The notes below the pieces were generated by a model. The model saw only the letters and a program-made list of their open reading frames with translations, was not told the origin of the DNA and ran no database searches. 32,271 bases of DNA, from contig DAGO01000079.1 in assembly GCA_002498185.1 (NCBI GenBank), positions 35,643-67,913 on the forward strand, in the 5' to 3' direction. Origin of the DNA: Euryarchaeota archaeon UBA10. Lineage in GTDB: Archaea > Thermoplasmatota > Poseidoniia > Poseidoniales > Poseidoniaceae. Shown in pieces: positions 8,567-17,040 of the stretch (its first letter is position 1; every line of letters begins with the position of its first letter). The translations under genes were made by a program, and so were the position numbers.

Positions 8567-9102
8567 GCCTTGAACGATTTCTTGTCTGCAAACTTAGACT
8601 TCCAATGTACTGCTGACATTGTAACCATGTTAGGGTGGCGAGCATTTAGTGCTACACATCTACCGGTTGGCCAAATTAGCAATTCCAAGTCATGTCGAGT
8701 GTCTTCTAACCTTAGGCAGCCTAGCCTTTCGTCCATTGAAGATGTTCCACTTCCAAGATTCATACGGATATTTTCAATTGGAATTGGTTCACCAAAATCA
8801 AAAGAGGCGATGATTGGGCCCAGTTCTGTAACCATTCCAGAATCATCTCTTCCCATTCGCAACATCATTTCTTTCGCAGCCGCTCTGGCCGCTTCAATTC
8901 GATGTGTGCCGTGAACAACAATCCTTCCTTCACTGTCGATAATCAGAGTCGCTCTGGGCTTATCGAGCATTTTGATAATGACATCGCCATTAACGACTCC
9001 CCCAAGTCTCTCAACGGCTTCTTCCAGATCTACACGAGGAGTTGGAGTGAAGCGAACAAGTAGATTTTCTACTCGAACTTCGATGCTACTAGAGCCGACC
9101 AT
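8563..9102 (-). CDS. Divergent TATA-binding protein (TBP-fold) homologue
   Basis: 179 residues, the usual length of an archaeal TBP core, with two recognisable half-repeats. Repeat 1 has IEVRVENLLVRF, VDLEEAVERL, then PRATLIIDSEGRIVVHG followed by an Ala-rich helix, matching TBP spacing. Repeat 2 has IIASFDFGEPIPIENI, then LELLIWPTGRCVALNAR. Normal TBP inserts four phenylalanines into the DNA minor groove, two in FPG-type turns and two in LIFSSG-type strands. Here the FPG turns are absent or replaced (repeat 2 has LGC), the first strand Phe is Ile, and the second is Trp. It may bind DNA differently or act as a protein-binding factor. I start at the ATG at 9102 because GGAGG precedes it and the upstream stop is 2 bases away; a longer frame to 9195 would overlap the neighbour by 91 bases. 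Confidence 0.75.
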   Translation of the reverse strand: MVGSSSIEVRVENLLVRFTPTPRVDLEEAVERLGGVVNGDVIIKMLDKPRATLIIDSEGRIVVHGTHRIEAARAAAKEMMLRMGRDDSGMVTELGPIIASFDFGEPIPIENIRMNLGSGTSSMDERLGCLRLEDTRHDLELLIWPTGRCVALNARHPNMVTMSAVHWKSKFADKKSFKA

Positions 9103-9104
9103 AA

Positions 9105-9902
9105 TCACTCCTCCTCGTTCTCCGATGGGGCGCCATCTGAAGAACTCTCTGCATAAGGCAACGTTTCCAAAGCCGTTAGCATAGAACTTCTCCATGCCTG
9201 TTGTATCGGTACAAGCAGCACTGCGTCATCGCCATGTGTTTCACGAAGACTTGCTAGACCTCCACGCAATCTTCCTGCGAACCTTAGGTCCTTGGCTCGA
9301 TTAAGTTCTTCTTCAGAATTCTCCCGATTCAACTTCCACCAGGTTGCTGCTAATGCGCTCGCTGCTTGCAAGCCATCCGGCTCACGGGAAGGTTGTTCGA
9401 CAACATGTTTACGCATCTTTTTGATACCTTTTCGCCATCTTCTAGATGTAAAAACAATCCTAGCCAATTTTAGCGGTCTAGTCATTGCTTTGGCTTCCTT
9501 ACCAAGGAAGTCCGCCCAACCATCATCATCCATATCCGGTTCTGCAAAGAATACTGCACGGTCATGATTAACCGCAGCTTTGTGCAACCTTCTAGGCTCT
9601 GGGTCTGGGAATTTCCCAACCTGTAATCCTTCGACTCCATATGCTAGCATCTCGAGATACAGACCGTCTAGACCGCCGTTTAGTATAGCGCTATCGAGGT
9701 TGATTCCAGGGTCTTCGACTTCTGATTTTTCTTCCTCTGCCCAGACCTCGATTTCCTCACTAGACCCCATTATTCCAAGGCCGTGCCAACTGATGCGCGG
9801 CCTCATTCCGTTGGGTAGAACAACAGTAGGTAAAACTCCGTGGAGCACAATTGTGCCGCCATCGGGGTCTTCCCAATGTATGTCATTCCAGTCAAGATTC
9901 AT
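9105..9902 (-). CDS. Conserved-looking protein of unknown function
   Basis: I do not recognise this 265-residue protein. It has no signal peptide and no membrane helix. It is rich in acidic and Trp residues at the N-terminus (DWNDIHWEDPDGG), has a central basic helix (SRRWRKGIKKMRK, about 150-165), and near the C-terminus a strand-like DDAVLLVPI followed by an amphipathic helix, ending in an acidic Ser/Glu tail. It starts 6 bases after the stop of the 1936-residue surface protein and ends 2 bases before the TBP-like start, so it is almost certainly translated in the same operon. The link between a giant surface protein, this protein and a TBP relative is unexplained. Confidence 0.75.
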   Translation of the reverse strand: MNLDWNDIHWEDPDGGTIVLHGVLPTVVLPNGMRPRISWHGLGIMGSSEEIEVWAEEEKSEVEDPGINLDSAILNGGLDGLYLEMLAYGVEGLQVGKFPDPEPRRLHKAAVNHDRAVFFAEPDMDDDGWADFLGKEAKAMTRPLKLARIVFTSRRWRKGIKKMRKHVVEQPSREPDGLQAASALAATWWKLNRENSEEELNRAKDLRFAGRLRGGLASLRETHGDDAVLLVPIQQAWRSSMLTALETLPYAESSSDGAPSENEEE

Positions 9903-9908
9903 CTTGAA

Positions 9909-12900
9909 TCACTGATTATTGTTGACCCAATCACGTAGACTGTCAATGTCCCAACCTTGGTCAAAGTAGCCTTGGATTGTCGCTTGGTCCCATTGTGGGA
10001 ACTCTGCCATTGCTGCAGCCATTGCTGGATCTACATTCGCTGCTGGAGGCGGTCCTGCCGAAGGAGGACCTGCTCTAGGCACTTCAGCGTAGGATTTCTC
10101 GGCTTCTTCATCATACTCGTATTCATACTCGTATGTTCCATCACCGGAATCTCTTCTAGCAAGTACCACGACTACAACTAACAGAATTAGAATCAGCGTA
10201 CCTAATCCAATAACAATCAACATACCTGAACCAGATAAGAACCCTTCATCATCAGAAGCTTCTGCTACGTTGAATGACTTAGAGTTCTCTGAGCCATTCC
10301 ATAGGACTTCATTGGATTCTGAATCCACGATTAAGAAGTACATTCCACTAGTTGGTGTTCCGAACACTTCCAGGTCGTTAACGAAAATATTCGCCATTGT
10401 ACCTTGAGCAATCTCTTCGGTTGTCCATGTCAATTCAGTTGTTGGGAATCCACCATCCTTCACGGACTGGACCTCAAGTGTGATGTTCCCATCCTTTGTA
10501 CCGATGTTCTGAATTGAAATTTCGAGTTCAGGAACTTGTCCGACTTCTGGATTCTTCGGCGTCATTCGAACGTCGATGACATTGAACTTGGCTTGTTCGT
10601 GGACCAATCTGTACTGTGAGTTGTGTACAGGGTTGCTCGAATAGATGGAACTTATTCCGCCTACAATGTTCGGTCCGCCGCCTTCAATATCCCAACCTGC
10701 AGAATCTCTTCCCTCAATCCACATTACAAGGTCTACAGTGGTAATCTGTGCTTGCGTTGGGTCTTGTGGGTCTGGCCATAGGTCGACACATTCTGCGCTG
10801 ACCAAGTAATCGCCACCTTGAATCTTCAGATCCAATGGATGAGACTGCGCCTCTACACCGAATCTCTGGCCATATACAGGCCAAGTTAGGTTTGAATCAG
10901 CATCAGAGTAGAAGGACCACATTAGGTTGACTTCACCAGCAAGTAGAGCAGCGTTCTCTTCGATTACCGCTTCAACATCGATACAGTGCATTGTTGATGA
11001 TGGCATTGTGTTGCCGAGAACTTCTCCATTGATTCCAGAGCTTGCAGTCCATGAATCGTCATCGATTTCTGGCTTGCTTGCATCAACCTTGATCTTGAAT
11101 GATGCACATCCGAAAGCGCTGTTTCCATCACAAATATTTGCAGTAGAATCCGTCGCACCATCAGGTAGGTTAACCAATCTGAATGTGTATGTGTACTCAT
11201 TGTTCAGAGGAGGTGCTGTGATGTTGATGTTGAATGCACCGCCATCGATTGTGTGCAAGGTAGGTCCATCTGTCTTGGAACCATCTGCACCACCAGCAGG
11301 GTATGCAAAGTAACCCTTGCTACCGTCCATCATTGCTTCTTGGCGAGTTACTTCTAGAGTGAATTCGCCTTCAGGCAGAACATAGACACCGAAGTTAATT
11401 CCGTCAATGTATGCATACTGTCCTTCCATGGAGATTGTGTCACCAGGGAATACGAATGCAACTTGAACATCCTGTGAGTATGGGTAAGACAAGTCTGTGA
11501 ATGCAGGAGTAATTCCGCTTCGGAAGTCCAACTGAATACCATCGCTGTAGACCCAGCGCTGCTTGTGGCGTCCACCGGATTCACTCATTATTGATGGATC
11601 CCTATCCATATCCTTGATTCTTAGCTGAGGAATCATTGTTCCACCACCAATACCGATGATGTCCCAATTCATTCTAATCGGTAGGTCGAGGTAGAACTCG
11701 TCTTCGAATGGGTCGATTAGTCGACCTCCATCCATACGCAGAACCTGAGGACCATCGCTGCCATTACCTGCTTCAATGATTTCGATATCTGTTGAAGAAG
11801 TCCATGCTGTCTCATTTCTTGGTGAGTAATATACCACCATATCTTGAGCACCAAGGTCGATTTCGAAGTAGTTGATATCTCTCCAACCATTCTCATCGGT
11901 TGCTTCAACAATCAAGTGGTACTGGTTTCCAGCATACATTGTCATGTTCCAAGGCCCTTGGTAGAATGGTGCACCTTCGCTTGGGTTGTGCAAGCGCTCT
12001 CCGTTGGAATCTTCGATGAAGAAGTTCCTGATGTTAGGAGTCTTTGCATCCATTGATACATAAGTGACCAGGTCGTTCTCGAATCCAGGTACACCAGCAG
12101 CAATTGAGTTACCTCCAAGGTCTGTACCTTCGATGTAGATACTGACCTTGCCCGGTGGGTCTTGACCCTTGTTTGCATCATCACTGAATGTTCCAGTGTA
12201 ATTTGCGGTAGGCGCATTACCGTCGCTGTACAATGTTAGAACTACGTACTCATCAGGGTCTGCAATTCCGTCCATGTCAGTGTCGTGGTCATACTCGACC
12301 CAGTAGTACATGTCTAGGCTACTTGGAGGAGTAGGGATATCCTGTGCTAGAACTCTGACCTTCTGTTGAGCGCTTGGCAGTACCCATGTATCGTCAACTA
12401 GGCTTCTCCAGTTGGTCCAAATTGTCTGGTCGAAGTTAGCAGCCTTCAATACTGAAATATTGACCAAAGTAGGAGAATATGTATCGATTGACAAATTGAA
12501 TGGAATAGCACAATCGGAATCTGAAACGATTGGTGCTGGAGGACATAGTGTGTCTCCTCCTTCGTATCCATCAATCATGAATCGATATGTCGCTTGGCCA
12601 GCAGCTGTCGCTCCCAAGTTAATCGCCCAATCGAAGTCGCCGCCAATGACCCCAGTGGTGTTCGTTACTTCGACCCACTCTGAGACAACTGTTCCATTCA
12701 CAGTCTGGACATCCCAGCGTTGTAGAGACATGTTGTAAGAGGTCGGGTCAGGAGCAACATCCAGTCCTTCGAGTCTGATGCTGCCAACTAAGTTGATGTT
12801 CTGGTTAGAACTTGCAGATGCTAGGTTTTGTACGTCTCCTGCATTGTTTCTCAACTCAAATGCTGAGACCATTGCATCGTTCTCGATTGCGTTTCCGCTA

Positions 12901-15719
12901 GCAGGTGCCAGAACGATAGCACCAGGAAGTCCATTGACCCCGTTATCTGCAACAAGGCTTGCATACAGACGCAATTCTGCTGTGTCTTCCCATGCGGTGT
13001 TAATTCTGAATCTCCATGTTACAGTAATTTCATCTCCAGCCCAGTTGTATGACGAAGACTCCATTGTGACCAAGTTGTCTGGGTCGTGTGCTTCAGTGAA
13101 CAGTGATAGTTCAGAGAATGCAAGTTCAACAACTCCGCTTGAAGATTCCATTCTTAGTCTGGATTCTGCGAAAGCCGCACCTGTTGATTGAGAAACACTG
13201 TGGGTTGAAACAGCTTCAATGATGTCACCATTTGGATACAGCCCTTCAGGACTACCTGTTAGACTTAGAGTTGAATCGTAACCTGTTGCAGTGGTAATCG
13301 ATAGGTCTGAAAGCATGACACCTCCGCCGGAATGTGCTGAAACTGCCAATGGTACATCGACTTGAGCACCTGTTCCAAGAGCGATACCTTGGTTCAACTC
13401 TCTATCGAAATTGCTGGAACCACCAAGAGATGTTTCCCAATCATAGATGATGTCCAAGTCACTTACCTTGACATGAGTTCCACTAGCTGCATTTTGATTT
13501 GATACCGAGAAGCGGAATGTGGCCCACTCGTTTCCATATTCATCGATGTGTGATGCTTGCAGAAGTGGATTATTCATCAAAGACGTAATAGCATCCTTGA
13601 ATGCAAACATCGGGAACATTGTCTCATGCGCAATCACAGATTGATTAGGTACCGTTCCCAATGAAACTTCTTGACCACTTGCAGTTAATGACAAATCAAA
13701 GCCACCAGCAGTGTTGTCTGACATAATGACGTCTGCTACCTTGACATCAGCACCGATAGGTAGCATGAAACCACCGCCAGTTGCCTCACCGTTTGTATTC
13801 AGAGTAATTGTGGCTTCATCCATTGCGTAATTGACGCCTAGCGATGAACCAGCCCAGAATTCGGTCTGGCGACCGAATGCACCGAATGCTGGTTCATCCA
13901 TTGCCCATTCAATGTCTCCATCGTTTGCGATATCGATAGATACGCCAGTTGCGCTGTGACCGAATTCTAGGTCGAACCATAGTTCAGACAAGCCACAGGT
14001 GTTGCTGTAAGATACAATGGATGAGAATCCGAAAATTGGGTCTGTAGGAATCCATTTCTGGCCTACAGTCAAGTTGTGATTGGTGTTATCCCTTAGAATA
14101 ACTTCGATCTTTGGAGATTCCATACAATCATCGACCACTACCGGTGTTACGCCCACAATAGGCTGAGAGAATTTTGAGGTATACAAGGTCGGAGTGAATG
14201 AGTTATCTGCAATCGTCGGATTGTAGAATAGCGGTATATCTCCACCAGGAGATTGCCATACACCATTGGATATCATCGGACTTTGAACAACATCAGTATC
14301 GTTCATTCCAGTACCGATTCTAGTACCTATGCTCAATCCGTGCAATACTGCTGTGGATAGCCTATACTGTCCTGTATCGAAATCGAAACGGAGGTCGATA
14401 ACTGGATATTCTGAAGCATCAACGCCCCATAATTCGATGATTGGACCTACTAAACCAGTCATTTGGTTTCCATCTCTGTCTAGTGCGATTTCAGTTGTTC
14501 CCGCACGCAGAACTGAAACAGTCAGTGAGTTGGTTGGAGTTGTTTCTTGTTCTAGGGTTAGAACTCCGTAGCCGTCAGGGAATCCTGGGTTAGGAGATTG
14601 CTTGGGTGTGAAGCCCTTGACAGTCATTGAACCGGACTGAGGCAATGGGTCTCCAAGGCGGAAGTCATCGATGAACCAACCAGGCATGGTTGTGTTTTGT
14701 GGCACACCTGCACCGCTGTTGTGACTCAAGACGAACTTGAGTTGGACATACTTGTGGATGTGCTCATTCAGGTTGACTGCTAGTGTTGACCAGCCGTTAG
14801 GGTTCTGAGTAGGGTGAGTTGATTCTCCACCAAGTGCATAGTCTGTGCCAGTAAGACTGTCACAATTCTGAATCTTTCCGTTTCCACTACCGATTGGATA
14901 CAGTCCGTTTGCGTAACTGACTCCGGTTGAGTTGGTCATATCGAATGGAATGTAACTCCAACCTACTTCGGGTGGAGGGAATGAAGGAGAGGATGAGTTC
15001 CTGACCATTACATATCCACAGTCGTAGTAAGTGTTGGTTGGATTAGCACCTGGGTTGGTTTGAGACCAGTGCATTCCGTGCCAGCTTGAGAAGCGAGCGA
15101 TGAATGACCCTGGGTCAACTTCCATTTCTGGAGTTATCATGCTGTATGAGAATCCTGAACCTTGGTCATCAGTGGTGTAATCATTGTCGAAATCGTACAT
15201 ATTTGTACCCCAACAATCATTTCCAGTGTTACAGTTTTCATTCAAAACAAATCCATCAGCGAGAGTGCCGTGCTGCCAACCTGTGCCATCTGCGACTGGT
15301 TGTGAAACATCCATGAATCCAGAGCCTGTTCTCTCAAAGTCGGTGGAGAAACCACCGCTGACTAGACTTATTGTGTCTTCATGGTATGTGAAATCTGCTA
15401 GGGTTGAGAACTCGGTTTGCTGATTGTTGTAGACCGGATCCCATACATATTGAGATGTTTCAGAATTGATTGTAGTGTATGTTTCATGGGTAGCCATATC
15501 TGTGGAAACTTTCACTGATGCGCTTGTAACCGTGTCACCTGAAGGTATTGTCACGGTTCCATCTACGATGTTTGTGTAGTCTGGTCCGTCTCGAACTTCA
15601 ACGGTTACTTCGCTATCTCCGCCGCTAAATGTAGTCACATTTGCTGCGCCTGCAATAGGAGCAATCAGCATAATACCTGTGAAAACCAAAGCGGTAATTG
15701 CACTCTTTTTGTCTGTCAT
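9909..15719 (-). CDS. Giant secreted multidomain surface protein, C-terminally anchored
   Basis: 1936 residues starting at the ATG at 15719 (GAGGGTGG upstream). Signal peptide about 1-25 (ALVFTGIMLIAPIAGA). The large exterior part is Asn/Thr/Ser/Gly-rich with no long hydrophobic segment and looks like a chain of beta-sandwich modules. Residues about 130-360 carry Trp/Cys-rich blocks (SSWHGMHW, WSYIPFD, PGWFIDDFRLGD) like the jelly-roll modules of M6-type secreted proteases and MAM domains, but I see no protease motif. About 1715-1820 is a CARDB-like module (LEISIQNIGTKDGNITLEV). One transmembrane helix (about 1830-1853, MLIVIGLGTLILILLVVVVV) precedes an 80-residue cytoplasmic tail with YEYEYEYD, a Pro/Ala stretch and a final small helical motif (FPQWDQATIQGYFDQGWDID). 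Roles in adhesion, cell-surface structure or polymer binding are possible; none is demonstrated. Confidence 0.9.
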   Translation of the reverse strand: MTDKKSAITALVFTGIMLIAPIAGAANVTTFSGGDSEVTVEVRDGPDYTNIVDGTVTIPSGDTVTSASVKVSTDMATHETYTTINSETSQYVWDPVYNNQQTEFSTLADFTYHEDTISLVSGGFSTDFERTGSGFMDVSQPVADGTGWQHGTLADGFVLNENCNTGNDCWGTNMYDFDNDYTTDDQGSGFSYSMITPEMEVDPGSFIARFSSWHGMHWSQTNPGANPTNTYYDCGYVMVRNSSSPSFPPPEVGWSYIPFDMTNSTGVSYANGLYPIGSGNGKIQNCDSLTGTDYALGGESTHPTQNPNGWSTLAVNLNEHIHKYVQLKFVLSHNSGAGVPQNTTMPGWFIDDFRLGDPLPQSGSMTVKGFTPKQSPNPGFPDGYGVLTLEQETTPTNSLTVSVLRAGTTEIALDRDGNQMTGLVGPIIELWGVDASEYPVIDLRFDFDTGQYRLSTAVLHGLSIGTRIGTGMNDTDVVQSPMISNGVWQSPGGDIPLFYNPTIADNSFTPTLYTSKFSQPIVGVTPVVVDDCMESPKIEVILRDNTNHNLTVGQKWIPTDPIFGFSSIVSYSNTCGLSELWFDLEFGHSATGVSIDIANDGDIEWAMDEPAFGAFGRQTEFWAGSSLGVNYAMDEATITLNTNGEATGGGFMLPIGADVKVADVIMSDNTAGGFDLSLTASGQEVSLGTVPNQSVIAHETMFPMFAFKDAITSLMNNPLLQASHIDEYGNEWATFRFSVSNQNAASGTHVKVSDLDIIYDWETSLGGSSNFDRELNQGIALGTGAQVDVPLAVSAHSGGGVMLSDLSITTATGYDSTLSLTGSPEGLYPNGDIIEAVSTHSVSQSTGAAFAESRLRMESSSGVVELAFSELSLFTEAHDPDNLVTMESSSYNWAGDEITVTWRFRINTAWEDTAELRLYASLVADNGVNGLPGAIVLAPASGNAIENDAMVSAFELRNNAGDVQNLASASSNQNINLVGSIRLEGLDVAPDPTSYNMSLQRWDVQTVNGTVVSEWVEVTNTTGVIGGDFDWAINLGATAAGQATYRFMIDGYEGGDTLCPPAPIVSDSDCAIPFNLSIDTYSPTLVNISVLKAANFDQTIWTNWRSLVDDTWVLPSAQQKVRVLAQDIPTPPSSLDMYYWVEYDHDTDMDGIADPDEYVVLTLYSDGNAPTANYTGTFSDDANKGQDPPGKVSIYIEGTDLGGNSIAAGVPGFENDLVTYVSMDAKTPNIRNFFIEDSNGERLHNPSEGAPFYQGPWNMTMYAGNQYHLIVEATDENGWRDINYFEIDLGAQDMVVYYSPRNETAWTSSTDIEIIEAGNGSDGPQVLRMDGGRLIDPFEDEFYLDLPIRMNWDIIGIGGGTMIPQLRIKDMDRDPSIMSESGGRHKQRWVYSDGIQLDFRSGITPAFTDLSYPYSQDVQVAFVFPGDTISMEGQYAYIDGINFGVYVLPEGEFTLEVTRQEAMMDGSKGYFAYPAGGADGSKTDGPTLHTIDGGAFNINITAPPLNNEYTYTFRLVNLPDGATDSTANICDGNSAFGCASFKIKVDASKPEIDDDSWTASSGINGEVLGNTMPSSTMHCIDVEAVIEENAALLAGEVNLMWSFYSDADSNLTWPVYGQRFGVEAQSHPLDLKIQGGDYLVSAECVDLWPDPQDPTQAQITTVDLVMWIEGRDSAGWDIEGGGPNIVGGISSIYSSNPVHNSQYRLVHEQAKFNVIDVRMTPKNPEVGQVPELEISIQNIGTKDGNITLEVQSVKDGGFPTTELTWTTEEIAQGTMANIFVNDLEVFGTPTSGMYFLIVDSESNEVLWNGSENSKSFNVAEASDDEGFLSGSGMLIVIGLGTLILILLVVVVVLARRDSGDGTYEYEYEYDEEAEKSYAEVPRAGPPSAGPPPAANVDPAMAAAMAEFPQWDQATIQGYFDQGWDIDSLRDWVNNNQ

Positions 15720-15783
15720 GGGGCCACCCTCTTTCCTGCCCCAATCAAATCGGGCATAAAAGACCGACGGGGAAGTGTCTATT

Positions 15784-15811
15784 CGGGTTCCCCCCTTAAG
15801 GGGGGGACCCG
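15784..15811 (-). terminator. 12-bp GC-rich hairpin after the ThiI-like gene
   Basis: Arms CGGGTTCCCCCC and GGGGGGGACCCG pair over 12 bp with one T-G wobble around a TTAA loop. It lies 7 bases past the stop at 15819 and 64 bases before the next start at 15719. No T-run follows on the minus strand, so intrinsic termination of the bacterial kind is not shown. A transcript-end or mRNA-stabilising role is inferred. Confidence 0.5.
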
Positions 15812-15818
15812 TTTGATG

Positions 15819-16484
15819 TCAAAGTTTCACTACTCTAAACTTAGAATAACAGTCAGAAGCGATGTGCTGCAAGCCACCGACTCTCTCTTCAGAGCGTTCC
15901 AACCATTCCTTGTTAGCAACCGTGCTTGGCTTACTTGGACCTAGTGCGTCACAAACTTCTGGCCCTTCACTGATTTCTAGTGTCCCAATATTCCTTGCCA
16001 TGGACATAATCGTAACCTTATCAAATGCCAAAAGAGGACGTAATGGAAGAAGTGAACTGGCTATTTCGACCCCTCCCAAATTGCCTAGAGTTTGACTGGA
16101 CACTTGCCCCAAGTTCTCGCCTGTCAGTAAATGAGTTGCATCAATTTCCTCTCCTCTGATTGTTGCAATAGAATTGTACAATCGTTTCATGTGAATGAAA
16201 TATTCAGTGTGGTTCCACTTCTCGGTAAATAGAGCGAGCTTTTCGGCAACAGGAACTACAATCAAGTCGCGGTCTAAATTTTCCCTAGCAAGTTCTCCAA
16301 GCTTACCATCGCTATCTAACAAATATCGTAGTAATGCAATAGTTTTCTCTTCTGCTTCCGGACCCGTTATTGGTTCCTGAGATGCATGAACCGGGAATAT
16401 TTTCCAACCTTGCATTAGCATGCGTGCTACAGCGACGGGGGAGTCAATACCCCCGCTTACTAGAGCAACACAAACGCCGGCCAT
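15819..16484 (-). CDS. ThiI-like PP-loop sulfurtransferase, catalytic domain only
   Basis: About 221 residues matching the adenylating PP-loop domain of ThiI, which makes 4-thiouridine in tRNA and in some organisms supplies sulfur for thiazole. The PP-loop SGGIDSPVA is at the N-terminus. GENLGQVSSQTL, typical of ThiI, lies mid-protein, and VCDALGPSKPSTVA near the C-terminus keeps a cysteine where ThiI carries its catalytic Cys. The N-terminal ferredoxin-like and THUMP tRNA-binding domains are missing, so RNA recognition must come from a partner or the substrate differs. I start at the ATG at 16484: the TATA-like CATATTAT at about 16523-16530 would place transcription start near 16500, downstream of the alternative ATG at 16511. 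It shares its upstream region with the divergent thioesterase. Confidence 0.82.
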   Translation of the reverse strand: MAGVCVALVSGGIDSPVAVARMLMQGWKIFPVHASQEPITGPEAEEKTIALLRYLLDSDGKLGELARENLDRDLIVVPVAEKLALFTEKWNHTEYFIHMKRLYNSIATIRGEEIDATHLLTGENLGQVSSQTLGNLGGVEIASSLLPLRPLLAFDKVTIMSMARNIGTLEISEGPEVCDALGPSKPSTVANKEWLERSEERVGGLQHIASDCYSKFRVVKL

Positions 16485-16520
16485 AGTTGGGTGGCGAATC
16501 CTATACCTCATCAAATCTTA

Positions 16521-16531
16521 GCATAATATGG
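16521..16531. promoter_or_regulatory. Shared TATA-like element between divergent genes
   Basis: GCATAATATGG is nearly symmetric and lies between the ThiI-like gene (minus) and the thioesterase gene (plus). It resembles an archaeal box A read in either direction and would place starts near 16500 on minus and near 16550 on plus. Assigned by eye only. Confidence 0.4.
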
Positions 16532-16578
16532 GGAATTAGTACATGGATTCAAGGAGTTGATGCCAACAGCAGTTACCA

Positions 16579-17040
16579 ATGGAGCCGTATAGTACAGAAC
16601 CTGTAACCCTGATTGAGGAAGTCTTTCCTCAGGATACCAATTCATACAACACATTGTTTGGTGGTCGACTACTATCGCTAATGGATAAGGCTGCAGGCAT
16701 AGTGTGTGCAAAATTCGCACACAGAGAATTCGTGACGATTTCGATTGATACTTTAGAGTTCAAGGCACCAGCAAAACAGGGAGATTTAATTGAAGTAACT
16801 GGAAAAGTTGTTTTCACTTCAAACAGAACCGCTTGTGCGAAGGTAACCGCTTGGGCAATGAGCAAATCTGATTGGACAAAGACCGAAATTTGTCAGGGTT
16901 ATTTCTTCATGATTGCAATCGACTCGATGATGCGCCCTATTCCAATCCCCCAATTCAGTGCTGAAACAGATGAAGAAAAGGCTGATTGGGAGACGGCAAA
17001 GGGAATTAGAGAGCACATGCTTTCTAGAAAAAACAAGTGA
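16579..17040 (+). CDS. Acyl-CoA thioesterase, hotdog fold (YciA/ACOT type)
   Basis: 153-residue hotdog-fold protein that should hydrolyse acyl-CoA to free acid and CoA in the cytoplasm. The family signature is clear: DTNSYNTLFGGRLLSLMDKAA near residues 18-38 holds the Asn/Gly-Gly loop and the catalytic-helix Asp, followed by FVTISIDTLEFKAPAKQGD, typical of YciA-like enzymes. Length matches the family. An in-frame TGA lies seven codons upstream, and the ATG at 16579 is the first usable start. It is not preceded closely by a Shine-Dalgarno sequence; AAGGAG at 16551-16556 instead precedes an 11-codon frame that overlaps the start. It ends exactly where the convergent gene ends (stops abut at 17040/17041). 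Confidence 0.9.
   Translation: MEPYSTEPVTLIEEVFPQDTNSYNTLFGGRLLSLMDKAAGIVCAKFAHREFVTISIDTLEFKAPAKQGDLIEVTGKVVFTSNRTACAKVTAWAMSKSDWTKTEICQGYFFMIAIDSMMRPIPIPQFSAETDEEKADWETAKGIREHMLSRKNK

Noticed and set aside
9105..9195. Longer N-terminus for the TBP-like gene starting at 9195.
   Set aside because: It would overlap the upstream gene by 91 bases, has no TBP similarity, and the ATG at 9102 has GGAGG directly before it.
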